A stretch of 33,576 bases of DNA, from positions 1 to 33,576 of the IMG/VR virus record IMGVR_UViG_3300034064_000898; one strand, 5' to 3'. The stretch is from a virus. Below, piece by piece: positions 1 through 8,002 of the stretch. Under the pieces are notes generated by a model that was given only the letters and a program-made list of their open reading frames with translations, was not told the origin of the DNA and did not search any database. Numbering within the stretch: position 1 is the first letter of the stretch; the number at the start of each line of letters is the position of its first letter. The translations under genes were made by a program, and so were the position numbers.

Positions 1-15
1 GGCAGGCCGTGGCAC

Positions 16-492
16 GTGTCTCTGACCGTGTCGTCGGCGAAGAGAGTCAAGGACTCGGTGTTGGTGGTGCTTCCGCCGAAGTCGGCCGACGAGCCGGCCC
101 CGACCGAGGCCGTTCCTTTCGACCTGATCGACGCCGGCGAGATCGCCAGGACGTTTCAGGTTTTGCGGTCCAACTTCTCCGCCCTCGGCGAGACGCTGTA
201 CGCGATCCTGCTGCCGCAGGTCATTCAAAAGGGGCTGACTCAAGACCAGTTCCTTGACGGGCTGAAGGGCGAGTCGCTCGAGCAAGGAGGGCTAGCAGTC
301 GAGGAAGAGCTAATCGGTTTTTTCCCCCCGCGCCTCCGCGGCGTGGTGACCTCGCTGGCGGCTCGGATGACGGAGCTGGCCGACGAGGTGACCAAGCAGG
401 CGGAGGCGGCGCTTCAGACTCCTGGGCCGTCGTCTGGGAGTGCTGCGGCATCACCGGACTCGACCCCGACAACCGCACCCTCCGAGAGTTGA
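16..492 (+). CDS. Tail assembly chaperone, short form (gpG-like)
   Basis: Probable tail-assembly chaperone that would coat the tape measure protein during tail-tube assembly. It sits directly upstream of the tape measure gene, the position of gpG/gpGT in lambda-like phages. The frame is open to the left edge of the window, so the GTG at 16 may not be the real start and the gene may be partial. Residues 1 to about 130 look like a folded helical protein. The last 25 residues are Ala/Ser/Pro/Thr-rich and probably disordered. The third-position GC bias typical of this genome holds in this frame up to about base 415, then weakens just where the -1 frame begins to look like real protein. Function is assigned from position and from the downstream -1-frame segment, not from a motif in this part. 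Confidence 0.6.
   Translation: MSLTVSSAKRVKDSVLVVLPPKSADEPAPTEAVPFDLIDAGEIARTFQVLRSNFSALGETLYAILLPQVIQKGLTQDQFLDGLKGESLEQGGLAVEEELIGFFPPRLRGVVTSLAARMTELADEVTKQAEAALQTPGPSSGSAAASPDSTPTTAPSES
318..324 (+). promoter_or_regulatory. Candidate -1 ribosomal frameshift heptamer
   Basis: The heptamer TTTTTTC lies in the zero frame as T TTT TTC, fitting the X XXY YYZ rule, and is followed by six C. A slip here would leave the gpG-like frame and enter the -1 frame, which is open from 258 to 695 and contains the conserved chaperone C-terminal segment. A weakness is that the -1 frame from 324 to about 411 reads as low-quality Gly/Arg/Asp-rich protein, so the real slip could lie nearer 411-426, where I see no canonical heptamer. 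Confidence 0.4.
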
Positions 493-695
493 TGGCGGCC
501 CGAGATGCTCGGCTTGAATCCGACTGGTGGCACACGGCGCAGCAGCTCGCTCAGTTCTACAACGCGAATCGGGGCCAAGGTAAGCCGGCGGTCGAGGCCG
601 CGAAGTTCAACCCGTTTACAAAGTCGAAGCCGACACCGAAAAGAGAAGCGACCCAAGCCGACCTCCAAGAACTGTTCGGCCCCGCAGGAGGATGA
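489..695 (+). CDS. Tail assembly chaperone C-terminal extension (T-like, probably expressed by frameshift)
   Basis: Short reading frame (TTG or ATG at 489/492) overlapping the end of the gpG-like gene. It is in the -1 frame relative to it, and that frame is open without stop from 258. Between about 420 and 695 it encodes a segment beginning SWAVVWECCGITGL and continuing through TLRELMAARDARLESDWWHT. This strongly resembles the C-terminal part of phage tail assembly chaperones (LREL, a run of Arg/Ala, then W-HTA and an N-rich tail). Because the conserved part starts upstream of the only start codons, a gpG-T style -1 frameshift fusion is more likely than independent translation. It ends 3 bp before the tape measure ATG and overlaps its AGGAGG ribosome binding site. 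Confidence 0.6.
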   Translation: MMAARDARLESDWWHTAQQLAQFYNANRGQGKPAVEAAKFNPFTKSKPTPKREATQADLQELFGPAGG

Positions 696-698
696 CAG

Positions 699-2189
699 AT
701 GTCAGCATCAGCAGTCCGCGGCGGTCAGGTCTATATCGAGATCGGTGCTGATTCGTCCAGGGCGATCGCGGCTCTCGGCAGAATCAACGCCGTGGTCGGC
801 AAAATGGGCGGCGGATTGGCAAAGCTCGGCACGTCGTTCATGGCGGCGGGCACTGCGATCGTGGCACCGATCATGGCCGCCGGCATGGCGTTTTCCAGCC
901 AGAACGAAGAAGTTCTTCGGGCTCAGAAGTCGTTGATGTCGCTCGGCGAGTCGGTCGGACAGGCAGTTGCCCCGGCGATAGTCGGAGTGGCAAACGCAAT
1001 TGCCGGCATGGCCGAATCAGCGGCCCGGTTCGTCCGCGAGAACGAAGAGCTCGTCCGCCAGGTGCTAGCGGTCGGCGGGGCGCTCGTCGGCGTCGGGGCT
1101 TTGATGTTTGGGTTCGGGAAGACGATGTCCGTCGTGTCGTTCACGATTGCAAACTTCTCCAAGCCTTTGATGGCGGTGATGTCGATCGTCATGGCACTGG
1201 CTGGGCCGGCACTGGCCGTGGCCGCGGCACTTGGCGGAATCGCCTTCGCTGCAAATGCCGCAGGAGTCGATCTCGGAAAGCTCGTGCAGTCGGCCGGTGC
1301 CCTCGGAGGCGTCTTTGCCGGCCCGATCAACGACGCGAAGGCGCTGCTCGCCGACCTCGGCGAGACAACGTCAACGACGATCACCGGCATCTACAACTCG
1401 ATCGCGGCCGGGGACATCGCCGGGGCGATCGACATCCTATGGTCGGGCGTAAACGCGGCGTGGCTTCGCGGTCAGGCGGCGATCATGGGGGTGATCGATC
1501 CGTGGGTGAGTCTGATCCAGAACACCTTCGACGTGCTCGGCACGTACGTCGTGAGCGGGCTTGACCTGCTGTCCACCGATGCCGGGAACGCTGTCCGCAA
1601 AGTCTCGTCCGTGGTGATGGGCATCTTCGACGAGCTGGCGAACGGCGTGATGGCGACGTTCGACATGATGATCGGCAACATCCAGAAGGCATGGATTCGG
1701 ATCACCGGGTTCCTGCAAGGCGCGACCGACACGCAAAGCAAGCTCGATGCCATCGACAAGGAAAACCAGTCGAGGGCCGATCAGCGTGGCAAGGATCGCC
1801 CCGGCCTTGCCGCCCGCATGAATGAGGCGATCGGCACCAACGCCACTGAGTCGCAGGCGGCGAGCGATCGCCAGTCCGCGGCGATGTCGGACCTCGATAA
1901 GCGGATGATGGGCCGCGAGGACGCGAACCGCCAGCGTGCCGCCGACCGCATGGCCGCCGTCGATCAGGCCAAGACGGCTCTCGACCAGAAGGTCGCCCAG
2001 ACTTCCGCCCCGGCGTCGATCTCCGGCGGGTCAGCTCCAAAGATGAGCACCAGCGTGGCCGGCACCTTCTCGGCGACCGCGGTCGGGCAGATGGGCGGCG
2101 GCAACGTGCAGAAGCAGCAGCTCGACGCGCTGCTCAAGATTCAGGCCGGCATCGACCAAGCGAACCGCGTCGGTGGCATCGTCGCATGA
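699..2189 (+). CDS. Tail tape measure protein
   Basis: Protein of 496 residues that would set tail length and help deliver DNA. It starts at ATG 699 after a strong AGGAGG. It has the usual tape measure layout. The N-terminus is Gly/Ala-rich (about 30-75). A long hydrophobic region with several potential membrane-spanning helices follows (about 110-190, rich in VGVGALMFG- and ALAGPALAVAAALGG-like stretches). Next comes a region with amphipathic helices (about 200-340) and a charged coiled-coil-like stretch rich in Arg/Asp/Ala/Gln (about 345-440). The C-terminus is Gly/Ser-rich. It lies immediately after the chaperone pair. At under 500 residues it is short for a siphovirus tape measure, suggesting a short tail. 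Identification rests on position and composition, as this family is poorly conserved in sequence. Confidence 0.8.
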   Translation: MSASAVRGGQVYIEIGADSSRAIAALGRINAVVGKMGGGLAKLGTSFMAAGTAIVAPIMAAGMAFSSQNEEVLRAQKSLMSLGESVGQAVAPAIVGVANAIAGMAESAARFVRENEELVRQVLAVGGALVGVGALMFGFGKTMSVVSFTIANFSKPLMAVMSIVMALAGPALAVAAALGGIAFAANAAGVDLGKLVQSAGALGGVFAGPINDAKALLADLGETTSTTITGIYNSIAAGDIAGAIDILWSGVNAAWLRGQAAIMGVIDPWVSLIQNTFDVLGTYVVSGLDLLSTDAGNAVRKVSSVVMGIFDELANGVMATFDMMIGNIQKAWIRITGFLQGATDTQSKLDAIDKENQSRADQRGKDRPGLAARMNEAIGTNATESQAASDRQSAAMSDLDKRMMGREDANRQRAADRMAAVDQAKTALDQKVAQTSAPASISGGSAPKMSTSVAGTFSATAVGQMGGGNVQKQQLDALLKIQAGIDQANRVGGIVA

Positions 2190-2197
2190 GGTGGTAG

Positions 2198-3097
2198 ATG
2201 GCTCTCACATGGATCGAAGACAGCAGCTCGAGGTCGTCAACGATCTTCCGTCTCGGTCGGAAGGACGCGAGCACCCGCACCCGCGTTTTCAACGTCTTCG
2301 GCACCACCAACGAAGACGTGCTCCATGCCTCTGCCAACCAAGCGATCTCGACCCAATACCCGTACTGGCAGTATCCAGGCCAGCCGACCGTCAAGCTGCG
2401 GGCGGAGTCCTACGCGGTCGAGTACCAGGGCGACGACTCGTGGAAAGTGACGATCAACTACGAGAAGATCGGGGCGGACGACGCAACGCAGGCGGCACCA
2501 CTCAAGCGGGCACGCTCTTTCGACACGTCGGGCGGCACGAAGCACGTCACCGAGTCGGTGACCGGGGCCGACAAGGCAGCGTATGCCGCCGGAGGCACGA
2601 CGCCGACTTCGATGGGCGGGGCGATCGGCGTCGATGACAACGGAGTAAACGGTGTCGATGTCGTAGATCCGGCTCTTCAGTGGCAGGAGTCCTACGACGT
2701 TCCATCCAACTACGTCACGTCGGCGTACATCCGCAATCTGGCGATTCTTACCGGCACTGTGAACGAGGCAGCCTTCCGCGGGTTTGCCGCCGGCGAGGTG
2801 CTATTCGTCGGTGCGTCCGGCAGCCACGAGTGGGACGACCAGCGGGGGAACGGCCCGTGGTCGCTCTCGTTCAAGTTCGTGGCGTCACCAAATGCCGGAG
2901 CGGGGAAGACGCTGCCGGCGTTGACCGTTGACACCATCACCGGGATCGAGAAGGGCGGCCACGACTACCTCTGGATTCAGTTCGCCAAGATCGAGGACTC
3001 CGCGAAGGCGCAGATGGCCCGCCGGCCGTTCGCCGTCTACGTGGACAAGGTCTACAAGGACGGCGACTTCTCACTGCTAGGGATCGGAGTCGCATGA
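2198..3097 (+). CDS. Phage structural protein, probably minor tail component
   Basis: 299-residue protein starting at ATG 2198 behind GAGGTGG and overlapping the next gene by ATGA. The first 100 residues contain many aromatic residues and alternating polar/hydrophobic stretches (WQYPGQPTV, YAVEYQGDDSWKVTINYEKIG) typical of beta-rich tail-tip or baseplate proteins. No signal peptide or catalytic motif is seen. Its place directly after the tape measure is where distal-tail or baseplate-hub proteins normally lie. I do not recognise a named family, so the structural role is inferred from position and composition. Confidence 0.6.
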   Translation: MALTWIEDSSSRSSTIFRLGRKDASTRTRVFNVFGTTNEDVLHASANQAISTQYPYWQYPGQPTVKLRAESYAVEYQGDDSWKVTINYEKIGADDATQAAPLKRARSFDTSGGTKHVTESVTGADKAAYAAGGTTPTSMGGAIGVDDNGVNGVDVVDPALQWQESYDVPSNYVTSAYIRNLAILTGTVNEAAFRGFAAGEVLFVGASGSHEWDDQRGNGPWSLSFKFVASPNAGAGKTLPALTVDTITGIEKGGHDYLWIQFAKIEDSAKAQMARRPFAVYVDKVYKDGDFSLLGIGVA

Positions 3098-3864
3098 GCG
3101 AAGGACGAATCCAACCCGGTCCGGTGCGAGGGCAGCTATCCGCCCGTGCGTGGAACCGTGCGCAGGACGCCGCAGACATCGTCCTGGGGCAGCGATCCGA
3201 CGGCACGGCTGCCGGGCCGTCGGACGGCCCGTCTTCCTACACCCCGATCCTCGCCCGAAACTCAACTACCGGCACCGTAAACCGCTGGGGCGTCCTCTCC
3301 GTCGCCGGCGTTGTATTCACGCCCTCGGGTGCGACCGGCAACGCGACGCAGCAGTTTCAGGATCAGCCGGTGTTGAGCGGCGGCCTGCCGACTGGCGGCT
3401 CGTCGTTCGTGGTCGCGGTCGAGCCGATCGCGGCCGGGAAGATCGGGCGGGTCGCGGTGGCCGGCGTCGTCCAAGCCAAGATCAACGTCGTCTCGGAGTC
3501 CGACACGTTTGCCACGGCGAAGGACGGCGATCTCACGCAGCTCTCTTCGGCGTCGAGCGGGGAAGCCACGATCCTTTGGAAGGAAAGCGGCACCGGGGCG
3601 GGGAAGTGGGCCATCGTGCGGTTCGGTGCGGCGGGGGCTTCGATCCGGCTGGGCAAGGTCACGGGAACGTGGTCGAAGGGCTCGACGGCGAGCGTGACGC
3701 AGTGGAAGGGCGACGGGTCGGCGGCTGTGTCGGGGCCGAGCGGGCCGGCGAAGTTCATTGCGATCAACCGGGCGCAGACCGTGACGGGACCGACCGGCGG
3801 TTACTGGGTCGGATGCGAGAGCATCGACGGTACATGGCACCTTGAATGGGCGGAGTGTGCGTGA
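3094..3864 (+). CDS. Phage minor structural protein, beta-rich
   Basis: 256-residue protein overlapping both neighbours (ATGA at 3094, TGATG at 3862-3866). It is Gly/Ser/Thr/Ala-rich with a beta-strand pattern. A central stretch (about 95-130) has a fold-like rhythm VAVEPIAAGKIGRVAVAGVV followed by alternating V/I, often seen in phage virion proteins of this class. The C-terminus ends in a Trp/Cys-containing tail (GTWHLEWAECA). No enzyme motif or membrane segment is visible. It is probably a component of the tail tip or fibre network, judged from its location between the tape measure region and the Cys-rich adsorption candidate. It was not assigned to a named family. Confidence 0.55.
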   Translation: MSEGRIQPGPVRGQLSARAWNRAQDAADIVLGQRSDGTAAGPSDGPSSYTPILARNSTTGTVNRWGVLSVAGVVFTPSGATGNATQQFQDQPVLSGGLPTGGSSFVVAVEPIAAGKIGRVAVAGVVQAKINVVSESDTFATAKDGDLTQLSSASSGEATILWKESGTGAGKWAIVRFGAAGASIRLGKVTGTWSKGSTASVTQWKGDGSAAVSGPSGPAKFIAINRAQTVTGPTGGYWVGCESIDGTWHLEWAECA

Positions 3865-4937
3865 TGCTGCTCGGAGGAAAAGGCGGCTGCCAGCAATGCA
3901 CGTGCGTGCCGTGCGACGCATGCACGAGGACGTGCCAAAATCCGTACACCGGGACGGAGTTCAAGCCTGTCTACACGCGGTACTTCGAGGGCGTGGAGGC
4001 CGGCTACCCGTCCGACGGCTACCTCTCAGCGTCAGGCAATTCCGACACGTCCGACCCTTACAACGGCATGGACGGGGCCGGGCCGTGGTTCCAGCAGATC
4101 ACCGGAGGGTTTACGCTCAACAGCACGCAGACTCGGTTCCCGTGTCGCGTCACGATCTCGTTTTGGCGGAACCAATACGGGGTCGGTGTGCAATCGATTC
4201 CGCCGCCGTCCACGGCGCTGACATTTGAAGGCGTGTTCGTGGAGGTTAGCAGCGGGGCTGTAATTGTTGGCGACCGTGTGATCGTGCCGGCCGACGGCGA
4301 AGTGCAGATCACAGGCGTTTCTATTCCTCTCGTCTCCGGTGGCGGTGACCAGAGCAGCAACGACCCGCGGCGGTACGAGGGCGGTATTTCAATCGTTCCG
4401 CAGTGCGAGTCTGCGTCTTTCTCAATCCGAGCCACGATCAACTGGAATACGCAAAGGCGGCAGCACGTTCTGTACGGCATCGTGCGGGAGTGTTATGAGG
4501 AAGAGAATCCTTGCGTGGATGAGTGTAGCGGATCTGGCACCCCAGACGTTGTGTATGTCACGATCAGCAACTATACAGGTCCGACGCCAGACGGAACAAC
4601 TCTTAACGGCACTCACGTCCTCGACCGAATACCGAATAACTGCTATTGGTGGGACGGGCCGAATCCAGATGAATGTCTAGGAACGCCGGACAACTTACCG
4701 TGGAACTATTTGTACCCGAACGAGTTTGCAATACGGACTGGTCGATTATTCAGTGGCGCGTGTTACGGTGTCGGATTTAATGTATTCACACAGGTGTCGT
4801 GGGATTTATGTTTGACAGGAGTAATCGCCACCGGAACAAACGGAACTACGAAGATCGCAACTTTTGGAAGCGGTACGAGTATTCCTATGACAGGAAGTCC
4901 ATTTACGAACTCCTTTGACTGGAAGATTGAAACGTGA
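3864..4937 (+). CDS. Cys-rich candidate tail fibre / receptor-binding protein
   Basis: The ATG at 3864 is preferred because it makes a TGATG junction with the preceding stop. An in-frame ATG at 3846 would add six residues. The protein has about 357 residues. It begins with a Cys cluster (about residues 9-26: GCQQCTCVPCDACTRTCQ), has further Cys pairs in the middle (ECYEEENPCVDECSG), and is otherwise rich in Thr, Asn, Gly, Tyr and Trp, with the look of a beta-structured adhesin. From about 4500 to 4930 the DNA is visibly less GC-rich and uses A/T-ending codons (tat, aat, ttt, aca) that neighbouring genes avoid. This suggests recent acquisition or a different selective regime, as seen for host-range genes. 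No recognised family. The receptor-binding role is inference. Confidence 0.55.
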   Translation: MLLGGKGGCQQCTCVPCDACTRTCQNPYTGTEFKPVYTRYFEGVEAGYPSDGYLSASGNSDTSDPYNGMDGAGPWFQQITGGFTLNSTQTRFPCRVTISFWRNQYGVGVQSIPPPSTALTFEGVFVEVSSGAVIVGDRVIVPADGEVQITGVSIPLVSGGGDQSSNDPRRYEGGISIVPQCESASFSIRATINWNTQRRQHVLYGIVRECYEEENPCVDECSGSGTPDVVYVTISNYTGPTPDGTTLNGTHVLDRIPNNCYWWDGPNPDECLGTPDNLPWNYLYPNEFAIRTGRLFSGACYGVGFNVFTQVSWDLCLTGVIATGTNGTTKIATFGSGTSIPMTGSPFTNSFDWKIET

Positions 4938-5302
4938 CCCGCTGCGACCTCTCCTCCGCCGACGCGACCTGCCCCCGCTGCGGCTTCGTCAGCAAGTACC
5001 GCAACGCGATCCGCCAATGCCGCAGGCCGCTGCCGACGACCTGCGGCCCCGGCTGCCAACTCCGCCGGTCGCTGGCATGGTGGGGAATCCGCGACGACGG
5101 CAAATGCGGCTGCGATTCCTTCGCCGCCCAGATGGACGGTTGGGGGCCAGACGAATGCTGGCGGCGGATCGAGGACATCGTCTCGCACCTTCGGGAAGCC
5201 GCCGAGAAGAAGGGATTGCCGTTCATCGCCACAGCGGCCCGGATCATGGTCGGCCGCGCTATCGAAGCGGCCAGGGCTGAAGCCACACCCCCGCCGGGGT
5301 GA
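4934..5302 (+). CDS. Conserved phage zinc-ribbon-like small protein
   Basis: 122-residue protein starting with GTG that overlaps the previous stop. The N-terminal half holds CPRCG and further Cys residues (GPGC, KCGC), arranged as for metal binding. The second half has the pattern WWGI...GC.C...MDGWG.DEC....I..HLR..A...GLPF...AARIMV.RAI..AR. I recognise this as a common small phage protein of unknown function found among tail/late genes. No catalytic motif. Metal binding is inferred from the Cys pairs. Confidence 0.6.
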   Translation: MTRCDLSSADATCPRCGFVSKYRNAIRQCRRPLPTTCGPGCQLRRSLAWWGIRDDGKCGCDSFAAQMDGWGPDECWRRIEDIVSHLREAAEKKGLPFIATAARIMVGRAIEAARAEATPPPG

Positions 5303-5338
5303 CCGTCCCCACCGTCACGATTGACCGCGGAGGCGAGC

Positions 5339-5620
5339 ATGGCGAAGCGCACGGCCACGGTCCACATCGGCCAGAAGAAGTGGCGAATCCGCGTCTGCAA
5401 GGTGCCCGCCGACCGGCTCGGCGACTGCAACGACGAGACGGGGACCATCCGCGTCAGCGAGAAGCTCGTGGGCGTGGACTTCGTCGAAGTCTTGCTACAC
5501 GAGTTGATTCACGCTCGGTGGTGGTGTCTCGACGAGGGCGAGGTGACGGAGTTCGCGGAAGAGGCGTCGGCCGTTCTTGAGGCGTTCGGGGTGACCCGCG
5601 AGGAGGACGAGGATGGCTAG
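5339..5620 (+). CDS. HExxH putative zinc metallopeptidase
   Basis: 93-residue protein. ATG 5339 is chosen over an upstream in-frame ATG at 5321 because it follows GGAGGCG at proper spacing. It contains HELIHAR at residues 54-60, the HExxH zinc/catalytic signature of gluzincin-type metallopeptidases, followed by an acidic region (EGEVTEFAEEASAVLE, about 66-81) that could supply the third ligand. It is a minimal, single-domain protein, close to the small HExxH proteins common in phages and not a full SprT. Its stop overlaps the start of the metallophosphoesterase. The substrate is unknown. It could process virion proteins or simply be a zinc-stabilised structural protein. Confidence 0.65.
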   Translation: MAKRTATVHIGQKKWRIRVCKVPADRLGDCNDETGTIRVSEKLVGVDFVEVLLHELIHARWWCLDEGEVTEFAEEASAVLEAFGVTREEDEDG

Positions 5621-6632
5621 ACGCCGCACCTATGACGGTGACGAGATCACGCCGATCGTCCGCCGGATCGTCGAGGCCCACCCGGACGCACCGGCGAGGA
5701 CGCTCGCCCGGCGGATCGTTGAAGAGTGCAACGGGGCACTGACGCTCGAGCAGGCCCGCACTCGGGTGCGACTCGCTCTCGGGCTCACCGGCGATGCGAG
5801 GCGGAAGCAGTCGAAGACGAAGCACCTGCACCGCGACCCGCGGCCGGCAGGCCAGCGGCTTGCCATGCCGCCCTCGCAGGCCGAGCCCTGGCTGCCGTTC
5901 GATCTCGGGATTGTCGGCAAGGTCGGCATCCTCTCCGACATCCACGTGCCGTACCACGACGAGACAGCCCTGCGGGCCGCGGTCGATCACCTCCAGGGCG
6001 AGAAGATCGACGCCCTGTTGCTCAATGGCGACTGGGCCGACTTCTACTCGATCTCACGGCACGAGAAGAATCCGAAGCTGCGGAACTTCCGCAACGAGCT
6101 GGCGGCTGGCCGCGATCTGTTGAAGTGGCTTCGTCAGGAGTTCGACGGAATCCGCATTGTGGCGAAGCTCGGAAACCACGAAGAGCGTTGGGAAAAGTGG
6201 CTGTGGGAACACGCCCCAGAGATTTCCGACGATCCCATTATGGGCATCGACAATTGGTACGGATTCCACAACCTCGGCATCGAGCTGGTGGCCGACAAGC
6301 GGATCATTCTCTGTGGTGCGTTGCCGGTGCTGCACGGCCACGAAAAAGGCAACGGGATCAGCTCGCCGGTGAATCAAGCCCGCGGCGCGTTCATGCGTCT
6401 TCATCACACCGTCCTCGAGGGCCACGGGCACCGCACCTCGACACACTCCGAGCCCGACATGATGGGAAGCGAAACGGTGTGCTTCTCGACGGGCTGTCTC
6501 TGCGACATGCGGCCGGCTTACGCTCGCCTGAACAAGTGGAATCACGGCGCAGCGGTCGTGGCGGTCCACGCCGACCGCAGTTTCGACGTTGAAAACTTCC
6601 GCATCCAAGCCGGCCGGGTGAGGCAATCGTGA
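5613..6632 (+). CDS. Calcineurin-like metallophosphoesterase
   Basis: 339 residues. The full set of metallophosphoesterase motifs is present in order: SDIHVP (D109/H111), NGDWAD (G139-D140), GNHEER (187-192), HGHEKG (241-246) and GHGHR (270-274). They would bind two metals and hydrolyse a phosphodiester or phosphomonoester. The first 90 residues form a separate basic helical region (about 1-75) with a helix-turn-helix look (RRIVEAHPDAPARTLARRIVE-like), which may bind DNA. It overlaps both neighbours by a few bases, so it is co-expressed with late genes. The substrate cannot be read. Such enzymes in phages act on nucleic acids, cyclic nucleotides or polyphosphate. Confidence 0.85.
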   Translation: MARRRTYDGDEITPIVRRIVEAHPDAPARTLARRIVEECNGALTLEQARTRVRLALGLTGDARRKQSKTKHLHRDPRPAGQRLAMPPSQAEPWLPFDLGIVGKVGILSDIHVPYHDETALRAAVDHLQGEKIDALLLNGDWADFYSISRHEKNPKLRNFRNELAAGRDLLKWLRQEFDGIRIVAKLGNHEERWEKWLWEHAPEISDDPIMGIDNWYGFHNLGIELVADKRIILCGALPVLHGHEKGNGISSPVNQARGAFMRLHHTVLEGHGHRTSTHSEPDMMGSETVCFSTGCLCDMRPAYARLNKWNHGAAVVAVHADRSFDVENFRIQAGRVRQS

Positions 6633-7231
6633 CAGACGCCGACATCGTTACTATCGACCAACGCATCCAGAGGGCCGGTGCCTCCAACTGTTGGACGGTC
6701 ACACTCGGCTCTCTCGCCGGCGATGCTCGGCGGCTGGTGCGGCACATTCAGGAGACGCGGAAGATGGCAGACAGTTACCCCGTCGATCACATCCTTCGCG
6801 GCGAGCGGGAGTTAAAGCATTTTCCCGGCGACGAGATCGAGCCGGAGGCGACGTTAATCGAGGAGGAAGAAACACCGGCGTGGGTGGCACCGGTGGCCGA
6901 GAAGATTGTCGAATACTTGCACGAGCCCGGCCCGCCGGTGGCCGTGCAGCTCCTCGACACGGCACGGGCCGCGGTGCTCGATCGGCACCGGGTGTACGGT
7001 CCGCCCCAGGAGCATTTCCAAAGGACGGTGGGCATGGTCAACAGCCTGTTCGCCTCAGTGTTTAAACGTCCGCTGACCACGTCCGATTGGGCTCGGATCA
7101 TGCTCTTGGACAAGCTGGCCCGCGACCTCGGACCGCGGCCCCACCCCGACAACGCCGTTGACCTCGCCGGCTACGCGGCGTGTCTCGCCGAGTGCAATGC
7201 GTCCGCACCCCCTGCGGACGGCACCACGTGA
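6629..7231 (+). CDS. DUF6378-like phage protein
   Basis: 200 residues, GTG start overlapping the previous stop (GTGA). The C-terminal half (about 105-192) carries the DUF6378-type pattern: A..AVLDRHRVYGPPQEHFQRTVG, then DWARIMLLDKLARD, then PDNAVDLAGYAACLAEC. This helical domain is very common in phages and is of unknown function. Its spacing of Asp/Glu/His resembles metal-dependent nucleotide pyrophosphohydrolase-like helical bundles, but that is speculation. The N-terminal about 100 residues are acidic and not recognised. Confidence 0.75.
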   Translation: MTDADIVTIDQRIQRAGASNCWTVTLGSLAGDARRLVRHIQETRKMADSYPVDHILRGERELKHFPGDEIEPEATLIEEEETPAWVAPVAEKIVEYLHEPGPPVAVQLLDTARAAVLDRHRVYGPPQEHFQRTVGMVNSLFASVFKRPLTTSDWARIMLLDKLARDLGPRPHPDNAVDLAGYAACLAECNASAPPADGTT

Positions 7232-7256
7232 CACGTAGCGTGGGGGGAGGTGGCAC

Positions 7257-7496
7257 ATGATCGTACGGCCGACTCACTGGCGGACCGGACCCAACGGCCG
7301 GGAAGCGGTGGCATCCGCCGGGGACTTCGTGTCGCTCGAGCGACTGCTGACAGCGGGCGAGAGGTCAGGCCGCATTACTTCCCGACCGGAACGAACGGAC
7401 CGCGAGATCGAGGTGATCGCCTACCGGCTCGGCTGGACGGTGGCCGAAGTCCGGCGAGCGATTGCACGGGGACGCACGGAGATTCTCGATGCCTGA
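7257..7496 (+). CDS. Small hypothetical phage protein
   Basis: 79 residues, ATG 7257 after GGGGGAGG. It is Arg-rich and helical, with a C-terminal stretch (about 50-78: IEVIAYRLGWTVAEVRRAIARG) that resembles a helix-turn-helix pair, so DNA binding is possible. It overlaps the next gene by 8 bp. No family recognised. Confidence 0.5.
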   Translation: MIVRPTHWRTGPNGREAVASAGDFVSLERLLTAGERSGRITSRPERTDREIEVIAYRLGWTVAEVRRAIARGRTEILDA

Positions 7497-8001
7497 CTCT
7501 CTCGACGGAATCGTATCCACCACGACGAGCCTGACGCAGACGCAGACGGGCACCGTCGGCAGCTCGACGCGGGCCGTCTCCGTGTCGTCGGCCATGCCGC
7601 TGAACAGCGTGTCCGGGCCGATCGCCGACCAGCTTTGGGTGTCGAACCGCTCGCTAGCAGTCGGGGCGTCCGAGACGCTCGATCTGCTCTCGCTTGCCGA
7701 CACCATCCAGGGGGCGACCGGCATCCAGACCATGCGGCAGGTTCGCCTCGTGCGAATCGCCAACAGCGAGACGGTCACCGGGCCGCGGATCGTCGTCGGC
7801 CCGTCGGGCACGAACGGCTGGGGCCGCGTCGCCGGCGAAGTGGGGCCGGGCGGCGAGCTGCTCGCCGTTCAGCAGACGCACGCCTGGGGCGTCACCGCGA
7901 CCGAGCGGGGCGTGACGATCCGCGCCACCGGGCCGACCGGCTCCGTCGCCTACTCGATCGTGATCGCCGGCACCGCCACCACTGGCCCAGCGGGGTACTG
8001 A
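7489..8001 (+). CDS. Hypothetical virion-type protein
   Basis: 170 residues from ATG 7489, which lies inside the end of the preceding gene. An upstream in-frame ATG at 7462 lacks this coupling. The protein has an N-terminal Ser/Thr-rich stretch, then repeated beta-strand-like segments (QVRLVRIANSETVTGPRIVVGP, and a C-terminal GSVAYSIVIAGTA). This composition matches phage virion decoration or fibre proteins. No catalytic or membrane motif. Family not recognised. Confidence 0.5.
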   Translation: MPDSLDGIVSTTTSLTQTQTGTVGSSTRAVSVSSAMPLNSVSGPIADQLWVSNRSLAVGASETLDLLSLADTIQGATGIQTMRQVRLVRIANSETVTGPRIVVGPSGTNGWGRVAGEVGPGGELLAVQQTHAWGVTATERGVTIRATGPTGSVAYSIVIAGTATTGPAGY

Positions 8002-8002
8002 C

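Noticed and set aside
9-257. Arg-rich open frame at the left edge of the window
   Set aside because: It is in another frame of the tail chaperone gene and reads as low-complexity Arg/Asp/Gly. Its stop at 255-257 only helps to define where the -1 frame opens.
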